A DNA stretch of 5,104 bases from Planctomycetota bacterium (GTDB lineage Bacteria; Planctomycetota; Phycisphaerae; WQYP01): the NCBI GenBank assembly GCA_021785155.1, contig JAJYGE010000047.1, forward strand, positions 1-5,104, in the 5' to 3' direction. The stretch's first letter is position 1; every line of letters begins with the position of its first letter. The translations under genes and the position numbers were made by a program. Of the stretch, positions 1 to 5,104 are shown one piece after another. Below the pieces are notes generated by a model, which did not search any database, was not told the DNA's origin, and saw only the letters and a program-made list of their open reading frames with translations.

Positions 1-1
1 G

Positions 2-61
2 CCATCGCAGTTGGTTGACGCCCTGCAAAATGCCGAATCAGGATTAGAAAAGAAACTATGA
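2..61 (+). CDS. 3' end of an upstream gene, product unknown (partial)
   Basis: The frame starting at base 2 is open from the window edge and reads PSQLVDALQNAESGLEKKL before a TGA at 59-61. The peptide looks natural: a charged, leucine-spaced helical tail ending in lysines, as many cytoplasmic proteins end. The other two + frames are stopped within the first 50 bases or so (TGA at 16-18, TAG at 45-47). No domain can be named from 19 residues. The stop overlaps an ATG (ATGA at 58-61), an arrangement typical of translationally coupled genes, but the reading frame from that ATG stops after 8 codons. The gene lies about 250 bases upstream of the dehydrogenase on the same strand, so it could be the preceding gene of the same transcription unit. 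The call rests only on frame openness and composition. Confidence 0.45.
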   Translation, partial: PSQLVDALQNAESGLEKKL

Positions 62-307
62 AACACAGCCAAAACATGTTTTAATCTTCGCGTTTGTCGC
101 TGTTATTGTTGCGCTGACTGGGCATCCGCGAGTCTAAGAATTCCACACAATCCAGGACCTCCGCCAGGCAACAAGGAACCACCTGCATCCACCATTTGCG
201 CGGTATGGGAAAAGCGTTGTCGCAGGATAATCCCCGGCGAAGACTGAGCCCATTCCATTCAAGTTGCCTAAGGGTTTCGCTTCCACCAATTCACGAGAAC
301 GATTATC
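62..307 (+). other. Leader region before the dehydrogenase gene, no confident gene
   Basis: This 246-base stretch separates the upstream stub from the dehydrogenase. Its first half is richer in A and T than the rest of the window. An ATG at 58-60 opens an 8-codon frame ending at TAA 82-84. One base out of phase, a frame from 75 to 137 encodes a hydrophobic run, LIFAFVAVIVAL, before TAA. No promoter with two good hexamers is visible. A TTGCGC at 110-115 spaced 17 bases from TCTAAG at 133-138 is only a weak match to a sigma-70 site. An ORF at 196-435 overlaps the start of the dehydrogenase in another frame, has an arginine-rich random-looking composition, and is taken as a shadow. Confidence 0.4.
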
Positions 308-3262
308 ATGCGGCCCGTTATGGAAAATTCAGATATTTCGTTGTCCGTTGTTGCAGATGTGCAAGTGAATCAGACCGATTTAGCCGAAGCGTTACAACGC
401 CTCGATGTGGGCGAATTGCGGCTTACCGGGCATGATCGCCTTTTATATGCCACGGATGCTTCGCTTTATCAAGTTATGCCACTGGGGGTGGTGATTCCTG
501 CTTCCGTAGAGCACATTGTAACGCTTCTGAATTTTTGTCGGCGGCAAGATATTCCGGTTTTGCCGCGCGGCGGTGGCACCAGCCTGGCCGGTCAATGTAC
601 CAACCGTGCGCTGGTATTGGATTTATCCCCGCAATTCCGGGGCCTGACGGCAGTCGATACCCAGCAACAGACCTGCGTCGCGCAAGCTGGCATGAGCATC
701 GATCAGATTAATCGTGAACTCGCGGCGACCGGACTATTTTTCGCTCCGGATCCGGCTACCACGGCGCAAGCGGCGTTGGGCGGTTGCATCGGTAACAACG
801 CCGCCGGGGCACGGTCCATTCGCTATGGCCGCACCAGTGAAAATCTTGCAGGCGTACAGGTTGTACTCTCGAACGGACACTCGTTGTCGCTAAGCGCTGG
901 TGCCGGACGACATGATCCAGTGGCACTGAAACTGGCCCGGCAAGTAATGGCCGTCGTCGAACAACATGCCGCCCTCATCAGGGAACGCTTCCCAAAACTT
1001 ATCCGCCGCAACGCCGGATATTCGCTGGATTTGATTCTCCGCCAATTGGACGCGGGCATAGCAGCGGAAGATTTGGACCTGACCGGATTGCTTTGTGGCA
1101 GTGAAGGCACGCTGGCCGTCATCACCGCTGCGCGGTTGAAATTGCATAAAATTCCCGCGGCGCGGGGTCTGGCACTTCTGGCATTTAACAGCCTGGAACA
1201 GGCACTAGACCAACTGCTGCCGATTTTGGATACCCAACCCAGCGCTGTGGAATTGCTTGACGCTGTAGTATTGCAGGCCGCGCAGGGCAATTCCGAGACG
1301 CGCCGCCAATTGGATGTTTTACCGCTGATCAACGGTAAACTCCCCGCCGCCGTGCTGTATGTGGAATATCAGGGGGAAACATCCGCCGCCGAACTCGACG
1401 ACCGTCTCGCCCACCCCGCGCTGGCCGCACCCGCAGCCCGCATTTTCCGACAGCCCACCGAAATGAATCAGGCCTGGACACTGCGCAAAAGTGCCGAGGC
1501 GCTTTTGCACGCGCTATCCAGCAAACGCAAGCCCATCACCTTTGTCGAAGATAACGCCATCCCGGTGGAGCGACTGGCGGAATTTATCCGGCGTTTCAAA
1601 ACCATTGTCGAATCCCATGGCACCAGCGCCGCCTTTTACGCCCACGCTTCGGTCGGGGTGCTCCATGTCCGCCCCATGCTGGATTTACATGATCCCGCGG
1701 ATCAGCGTGCCATGCAGGAAATTGCCCTGGAAACCGGCCGCCTGGCCCGCGATTGCGGCGGCGTAATGTCCGGTGAACATGGCGACGGTCGCGTGCGGGG
1801 ACCGCTGCTTTTGGAATATTTTGGCCCGGTCCTCATGCGGGCATTTGCCGAAATAAAAGCGATTTTTGATCCCGCCGGAATTCTGAATCCCGGCATGATC
1901 GTCAACACCGGCAATCTGGAGACCATCACCACCCATCTGCGGCAACAGGCCCAGCGAAAAACACACCTATTGGGCGTGCCGACATATTTTGATTACTCCG
2001 ATCAGGAATCGTTCTCCGGTGCCGTGGAAATGTGCAACGGTGCCGGTTTTTGCCGGAAGACCTCCGGCGGAACAATGTGTCCTTCCTATCGCGCAACGCT
2101 TGATGAACGGCATTCGCCGCGTGGACGCGCCAACGCGTTGCGCGGCAGTATTCTTGGAACTTCCGACCGCCCGAACTGGACCGATGCCGGCACGCTGGAA
2201 ACGCTGGACCTCTGCCTGTCCTGCAAAGCCTGTAAAACCGAATGCCCCAGCAGTGTGGATATCGCCCGGCTGAAGGCGGAATACATGGCCCAGCGCTACC
2301 GCGAAATCGGCCCGGCATTGGCGGCACGCATGTTTGGCAATGTCCATACACTCAACCGACTCGGATCAATCATGCCCGGATTGGCCAATCGCGTACAAAA
2401 CCTTCCGCCGGTGCGCGGCATCATGAATTCTCTCCTGGGCTTGGCACCACAACGATCGCTGCCCGCATATTCCAACTCTCTGCTAAAGCTTTTTCGTAAC
2501 GACTTGCAGGTTGGCAACCCGCCGCATGGCCCCAAGGTGGCGCTATTTGCCGATTGCTTCACCACTTTTAACGAATCGCACATCGGGGTTGCAACCACGC
2601 GTGTGCTGCAGACATTGGGTTATCGCGTCGAACTTATCACCAACGGGTGCTGTGGCCGCGCCATGATTTCCAACGGGCTGCTGCACAGCGCTCAAAATAC
2701 CATCCGCAAGACGCTAAAAATCCTTACGCCCGCAATTTTAGATCCTGATGTTGCCGCAATCATCGTCTGCGAACCGTCGTGTCTTAGTGCCATGATCGAT
2801 GACTGGCAGCATCTTCACGATATCGGCCCCGGCGAACTGCTGACGCAATTGATGCAAAAGGCTATTTCTCCCACCGACTTTGTACAGCGTCGCTGGAAGC
2901 ATCATCCCATTACACCGGTAGTGCGCCAGAAATCAACCGCCCCGGTGCTGTTTCATGGCCATTGCCACGCCAAGGCGTTGTGGGGTACGCAGGATGATGC
3001 CGCATTGCTGCGCAACGTCTCGAACGGTAATGCGACAATTCTGACCACCGGCTGCTGCGGTATGGCCGGTGCTTTTGGTTATACCCAGGATCACTATGAA
3101 TTATCCATGAAAATCTTTGGCCAGACGGAATTCGACCCGATTCGCCAAGCCTCCGCGAACACGGTGATCCTCGCCGCCGGCACCTCCTGCCGCCACCAGA
3201 TACAGCACGCCGCCGGAAAAACAACCCTGCACCCCATTGAATGGCTGGCGGAATTACTGTAG
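308..3262 (+). CDS. Fused FAD- and Fe-S-binding D-2-hydroxyacid dehydrogenase (GlcD-GlcF / YdiJ type)
   Basis: This protein of 984 residues probably oxidises a D-2-hydroxyacid to the 2-oxoacid on FAD and passes electrons through iron-sulfur clusters. Residues about 55-280 form the PCMH-type FAD domain, with PRGGGTSLAGQ at 86-96, GGCIGNNAAG at 158-167 and CGSEGTLAVIT at 263-273. The FAD-oxidase C-terminal domain (about 285-535) has H446, H453 and E490, matching the metal ligands of D-2-hydroxyglutarate dehydrogenase, then GEHGDG (489-494, H491 likely catalytic) and the closing DPAGILNPGM (521-530). The GlcF-like half has Cys 576, 582 and 591, then C636xxC639xxC642xxxC646P, the pattern of a ferredoxin-like cluster pair. 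Two cysteine-rich CCG domains follow: C750, CCG 781-783, CEPSC 821-825; and C886, CCG 916-918, C961. All expected motifs are present. E. coli YdiJ is of similar length (about 1000 residues). No signal peptide or membrane segment is seen, so it should be cytoplasmic or peripheral. ATG 308 is preceded by a weak GAGA at 295-298; ATG 320 is the alternative start. Substrate (lactate, glycolate, 2-hydroxyglutarate) cannot be decided from sequence. Confidence 0.95.
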   Translation: MRPVMENSDISLSVVADVQVNQTDLAEALQRLDVGELRLTGHDRLLYATDASLYQVMPLGVVIPASVEHIVTLLNFCRRQDIPVLPRGGGTSLAGQCTNRALVLDLSPQFRGLTAVDTQQQTCVAQAGMSIDQINRELAATGLFFAPDPATTAQAALGGCIGNNAAGARSIRYGRTSENLAGVQVVLSNGHSLSLSAGAGRHDPVALKLARQVMAVVEQHAALIRERFPKLIRRNAGYSLDLILRQLDAGIAAEDLDLTGLLCGSEGTLAVITAARLKLHKIPAARGLALLAFNSLEQALDQLLPILDTQPSAVELLDAVVLQAAQGNSETRRQLDVLPLINGKLPAAVLYVEYQGETSAAELDDRLAHPALAAPAARIFRQPTEMNQAWTLRKSAEALLHALSSKRKPITFVEDNAIPVERLAEFIRRFKTIVESHGTSAAFYAHASVGVLHVRPMLDLHDPADQRAMQEIALETGRLARDCGGVMSGEHGDGRVRGPLLLEYFGPVLMRAFAEIKAIFDPAGILNPGMIVNTGNLETITTHLRQQAQRKTHLLGVPTYFDYSDQESFSGAVEMCNGAGFCRKTSGGTMCPSYRATLDERHSPRGRANALRGSILGTSDRPNWTDAGTLETLDLCLSCKACKTECPSSVDIARLKAEYMAQRYREIGPALAARMFGNVHTLNRLGSIMPGLANRVQNLPPVRGIMNSLLGLAPQRSLPAYSNSLLKLFRNDLQVGNPPHGPKVALFADCFTTFNESHIGVATTRVLQTLGYRVELITNGCCGRAMISNGLLHSAQNTIRKTLKILTPAILDPDVAAIIVCEPSCLSAMIDDWQHLHDIGPGELLTQLMQKAISPTDFVQRRWKHHPITPVVRQKSTAPVLFHGHCHAKALWGTQDDAALLRNVSNGNATILTTGCCGMAGAFGYTQDHYELSMKIFGQTEFDPIRQASANTVILAAGTSCRHQIQHAAGKTTLHPIEWLAELL

Positions 3263-3377
3263 ATAGTCCCTGCCCACGAAGTTCAGAACATCATTCCCAA
3301 GTTCCGCTATCTTTATTCTTGGAAACTGCGGGCATCAGGATCTCGCCCTGGTCCCGGTCCGAAGGCCACTACAAAAA

Positions 3378-3444
3378 GCCACCGCTGTGCTTGCCGCGCT
3401 CCGGCTTCGCTACGCGTTGCTGCGTTCCAGATGTGCGCGGTGGC
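3378..3444. repeat. GC-rich segment bounded by 8-base inverted repeats
   Basis: GCCACCGC at 3378-3385 is matched exactly by its reverse complement GCGGTGGC at 3437-3444, leaving 51 bases between. Inside, each arm is adjoined by a direct copy of TGTGC (3386-3390 and 3432-3436), so the repeat does not extend inward as a stem. The interior is GC-rich (around CTCCGGCTTCGCTACGCG). It could be a small palindromic repeat unit, the remnant of an inserted element or a chance pairing. A + strand transcript could fold it, but no T-run follows, so a terminator is unlikely. Confidence 0.3.
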
Positions 3445-3551
3445 ATTCCCGACAACCCCAATAGCCGTTTGCAAGAATATCGGCTTGCAGAAAAGAGCCG
3501 TCGAGAGGGTCAACAGCACGGAGGATCGCCCTAAGACTTTGGATAAATTGA

Positions 3552-3707
3552 CAATACGGTCTATTGCTGGAACCGGCAGGCGATACATATTGCGTGCCGC
3601 CTTTGCGGGATCGGCTCGTTAATGGCAAGCGGGTAGTTTTAGGCGAAGTTTTCGAGGAACTGCCGCCGGATGGTTATATTGATTGGGGCCAGCACGATTT
3701 TGAGTGA
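3552..3707 (+). pseudogene. Possible C-terminal remnant of an unrecognised gene
   Basis: After a TGA at 3549-3551, this frame is open for 51 codons to a TGA at 3705-3707. It reads naturally: QYGLLLEPAGDTYCVPPL, then RDRLVNGKRVVLGEVFEEL, then PPDGYIDWGQHDFE. Balanced charges, hydrophobic spacing and the acidic aromatic end look like the tail of a folded protein, unlike the Arg/Cys-rich frames around it. There is no ATG in the frame. The only possible starts are GTG at 3594 and TTG at 3564 or 3603, and none has a clear ribosome binding site. The upstream part of the frame (Arg/Ser-rich, before the TGA) does not look like the same protein, so if this was a gene, its 5' part has been lost or replaced near 3550. 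I do not recognise the family. A chance open frame is a real alternative. Confidence 0.25.
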
Positions 3708-3871
3708 TCCGATGTGAATCCGGACGATACCGGATAGCCAAGCCGGTCCAGCCGGCCAGAAGGGGCCGACGGCGACAGAGGGAGGGAAAAGAAGCTCTCG
3801 CGGCTTGGGAGCGAATCGCTTGCTTGCCTGCGTACACACAACATTATACCTGCGTGCATGTGTAATATCGC

Positions 3872-3889
3872 GATTGGCGGATTCCAATC
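3872..3889. repeat. Short perfect inverted repeat GATTGG/CCAATC
   Basis: GATTGG (3872-3877) and CCAATC (3884-3889) are exact reverse complements separated by six bases. On the + strand the right arm is followed by only TTTC, so it is a poor terminator. As a dyad it could be a protein-binding site, but it lies between two convergent gene ends where an operator has no obvious use. It may be fortuitous. Confidence 0.25.
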
Positions 3890-3941
3890 TTTCAGCACCC
3901 CAGGCCATCATCAACTCGTCGATTTTTGTGAACAATCCTAC

Positions 3942-4003
3942 CTGCCGGGTGGCGGCAGCCGTTTTTTTGCGGAGCAAAAAACGGCTGATCCCACCGGCGG
4001 CAG
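3942..4003 (+). terminator. Strong imperfect hairpin; terminator-like or dispersed palindromic element
   Basis: The core pairs CAGCCGTTTTTT (3956-3967) with AAAAAACGGCTG (3976-3987): 12 base pairs with no mismatch, closing on a small GC-rich loop. Outside a 3x3 internal loop, GGTGG (3948-3952) pairs with CCACC (3991-3995), and CTGCCG (3942-3947) pairs with CGGCAG (3998-4003) across a two-base GG bulge. An alternative + strand fold is CTGCCG-GGTGG-CGGCAG (3942-3958), followed after CCG by a run of seven T (3962-3968), which is the usual form of a Rho-independent terminator. It sits about 680 bases past the dehydrogenase stop and about 195 bases past the AraC stop, so it could end read-through from the left. 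The long palindrome with compensating outer arms would also fit a REP-like or MITE-like repeat. The structure is seen directly; its role is inferred. Confidence 0.5.
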
Positions 4004-4054
4004 TTATGCCCCGTGGCTACTTATCTTTAATTGTCTCAAGGAGTCAAAATCGCG

Positions 4055-4072
4055 GATTGTTGCGATTGTTGG
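4055..4072. repeat. 9-base tandem duplication
   Basis: GATTGTTGC (4055-4063) is followed directly by GATTGTTGG (4064-4072), identical in eight of nine positions. Two copies only, in non-coding sequence downstream of the AraC stop. It is probably a slippage duplication and no function is evident. Confidence 0.35.
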
Positions 4073-4197
4073 GTTGCCTATTGCCTTGCCGAAGCTGCTT
4101 TTGGAATTACTCCATTCGGTACCGCAATCCGAGACGCTCTTGGTATCGCTGTGCGCGTAGCGTTGATCTTGCAGCAAATGGCGGCGCGGGACGCAGC

Positions 4198-5104
4198 TTA
4201 TGGCGGCGTCCTTATCGCAGTGTCCACCGCTCCCGCGCGATATTGCTGCGGCGTCATATTCAATTCGCGCTGAAATACGGTCGGCAGGTGTGTGGGAGAA
4301 GAAAAGCCCGCGGCATAAGCGATATGCTTGATCGGCAAGTGTGTCTCACGCAGCATACGCTGTGCCCGCGCTAAACGGCACGCCGTCAATTCCTCCAACA
4401 CGGTCCGCTTGCGGGCTGCCAAAAATCGACGTTCCAGTGTCCGCCGCGCTATGCCAAGTTGACGGGCAATATCGCTGACTGACAAATGTCGATGGCTGTA
4501 ATTCCAGATGATGCGCAACGCGGCATGTGTCACCGCATCATCGGAACAGGGCACTTTACTCTCGCCAGCCCGACGGATCAGAGGCACAAAATATTTTGCA
4601 TCACTACCAAACAGCCCCGCGAGTAAGGCCAGTGCGGCGCATGATGCCGCGAACGGGTCGCCGGTCTTGGCGATGGCGGTTTTTACAATTTGTTTCATGC
4701 CGTTCGCCAAGGCCTTAGTCCGGGATGTCTGCCATACTGCGGAGGCGGGATCGAGTAGCCCGGCCTGCTGCCAGATATGCGGTATTTGACCGTTGAATGA
4801 AATCCAGTGCTCATCCCATCCAGTCTTCGGCTTGGGGCGGTAGCGATGCCACACATTCGGCAACAGCAGCATCGCCATACCCCCCTGAATGTTGACGAGT
4901 CCGGTTTCGCGTGATTCAAATACACCTTCCCCTCTGCCAATATAAACGAGTTGATATTCCGGCAATACCCGTCCGGTATTCCAGGAAAACTCGTACATAT
5001 CGGGATGCGAGGGAAGCGGATAGGTTTCATGAGGTTCAACATGCTCGGCACCGGCACCGGTAAGGTAGAACCCCACTGTAAAAACGTTGTCATCGACCGG
5101 GAAA
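4198..5104 (-). CDS. AraC-family transcription regulator with cupin-like sensor domain (5' end outside window)
   Basis: The protein activates or represses transcription in response to a small ligand, probably a sugar or sugar derivative. A GTG at 5076-5074 would give 292 residues, but the frame stays open to the window edge, reading FPVDDNVFT directly before it. That matches the style of the family N-terminus, and no ribosome binding site precedes the GTG, so the true start is almost certainly upstream. Counting from the GTG, residues 1-100 form the AraC-binding cupin domain (EYQLVYIGRGEGVFES at 40-55, PNVWHRYRPKPKTGWDEHW at 73-91). A linker helical region follows. The C-terminal domain (about 180-280) has two helix-turn-helix motifs: VSDIARQLGIARRTLERRF (200-218) and the AraC signature region 249-280, with AGFSSPTHL and MTPQQYR. 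The stop is TAA at 4200-4198. The gene converges on the dehydrogenase, so they are not co-transcribed; its own promoter and probable targets lie off the right edge. The ligand is unknown; resemblance to xylose-type regulators is from memory. Confidence 0.93.
   Translation of the reverse strand, partial: FPVDDNVFTVGFYLTGAGAEHVEPHETYPLPSHPDMYEFSWNTGRVLPEYQLVYIGRGEGVFESRETGLVNIQGGMAMLLLPNVWHRYRPKPKTGWDEHWISFNGQIPHIWQQAGLLDPASAVWQTSRTKALANGMKQIVKTAIAKTGDPFAASCAALALLAGLFGSDAKYFVPLIRRAGESKVPCSDDAVTHAALRIIWNYSHRHLSVSDIARQLGIARRTLERRFLAARKRTVLEELTACRLARAQRMLRETHLPIKHIAYAAGFSSPTHLPTVFQRELNMTPQQYRAGAVDTAIRTPP

Larger units (their letters stand above)
3263..4197. other. Long convergent intergenic region without a convincing complete gene
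   Basis: This 935-base gap lies between the 3' ends of the dehydrogenase and the AraC gene, so neither promoter is expected here. Several overlapping frames of 60-190 codons exist on both strands, but none has a good ribosome binding site with a standard start, a recognisable domain, or clear codon bias. The longest, a + strand TTG-start frame at 3805-4374, runs into the AraC gene on the opposite strand and is rich in Arg and Cys. What can be seen is an 8-base inverted repeat pair at 3378-3385 and 3437-3444, a gene-like C-terminal fragment at 3552-3707, GC-rich inverted repeats around 3753-3768, a GATTGG/CCAATC repeat at 3872-3889, a strong hairpin at 3942-4003 and a 9-base tandem duplication at 4055-4072. 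The picture fits decayed genes plus repeat elements. No Rho-independent terminator is visible directly after either stop codon. Confidence 0.6.

Noticed and set aside
15..50. TTGACG at 15-20 as a promoter element near the left edge
   Set aside because: It lies inside the 3' end of the upstream coding frame and has no acceptable -10 box at normal spacing.
823..1332. Minus-strand 169-codon open frame and other frames opposite the dehydrogenase
   Set aside because: These are shadows of the strongly conserved + strand coding sequence. Their composition (Ser/Arg/Ala-rich, no domain) is typical of antisense frames.
3548..3553. Perfect TTGACA hexamer suggesting a sigma-70 -35 box
   Set aside because: No -10-like hexamer is found at 16-18 bases downstream. 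GATACAT at 3582 is too far, and no credible gene follows.
3410..3628. Minus-strand 72-codon frame containing CRECH, which matches the CxxCH haem c-attachment motif
   Set aside because: There is a single short motif, no signal peptide and no cytochrome context, and the frame overlaps other open frames on both strands. It is most simply a chance match.
3753..3768. CGGCC/GGCCG inverted repeat as a terminator
   Set aside because: It has only five base pairs, followed by a purine-rich run rather than T residues. It is common in GC-rich sequence.
3639..3977. Minus-strand 112-codon frame with a plausible helix (GLFTKIDELMMAWGAERLESA)
   Set aside because: The start lies inside the poly-A/T hairpin core, the second half is Pro/Arg-rich and unconvincing, no ribosome binding site is visible, and it overlaps the more natural + strand fragment at 3552-3707. 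A remnant cannot be excluded.
4038..4043. AAGGAG resembling a strong Shine-Dalgarno sequence
   Set aside because: No ATG, GTG or TTG lies at a suitable distance with a sensible open frame. The nearest triplet at the right spacing is ATC.
3858..4160. Plus-strand 100-codon frame with a hydrophobic segment near its end
   Set aside because: There is no good ribosome binding site and no recognisable domain, and it reads straight through the 3942-4003 palindrome. The hydrophobic run may be a by-product of T-rich sequence.
3805..4374. Plus-strand 189-codon frame, the longest in the gap
   Set aside because: It starts with TTG, its composition is dominated by Arg, Cys and Ser, it crosses the hairpin, and its last third is antisense to the conserved helix-turn-helix end of the AraC gene.

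Overview
The window holds two well-supported protein genes that converge on an unusually long gap. A short stub of an upstream gene lies at the left edge. The main gene (308-3262, + strand) encodes a 984-residue fused FAD/iron-sulfur D-2-hydroxyacid dehydrogenase of the GlcD-GlcF / YdiJ type. The second gene runs leftward from beyond the right edge to 4198 and encodes an AraC-family transcription regulator with an N-terminal cupin-like sensor domain.

Organism: this is a bacterium of medium GC, with codon use that does not suggest an enterobacterium. The AraC protein has a sensor domain of a style I associate with Verrucomicrobiota/Planctomycetota sugar regulators (GRVLPEYQLVYI, then PNVWHRYRPKPKTGW). 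Fused FAD/Fe-S oxidoreductases of about 1000 residues also occur there. I therefore favour the PVC group, perhaps an Opitutales-like verrucomicrobium. This is an inference from memory of family style, not a search result.

Layout: positions 2-61 read as the last 19 codons of an upstream + strand gene, and its TGA overlaps an ATG. Positions 62-307 are a leader with no confident gene. It contains a short hydrophobic reading frame that is one base out of phase with that ATG. The dehydrogenase occupies 308-3262. Positions 3263-4197 (935 bases) hold no convincing complete gene. They carry GC-rich inverted repeats, one gene-like C-terminal fragment (3552-3707), and a strong 62-base imperfect hairpin at 3942-4003 that looks like a terminator or a dispersed palindromic element. 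The AraC gene covers 4198-5104 and its 5' end is outside the window.

How the parts relate: the dehydrogenase probably oxidises a D-2-hydroxyacid (D-lactate, glycolate or D-2-hydroxyglutarate) and passes electrons through its Fe-S part to a membrane or soluble acceptor. The AraC gene points away from its own promoter, which lies off the right edge, and its targets are most likely there. Nothing in the sequence ties it to the dehydrogenase. I found no CRISPR array, tRNA, rRNA, intact insertion sequence or defence system. The window looks mostly ordinary, and the convergent gap is the part that deserves a second look.
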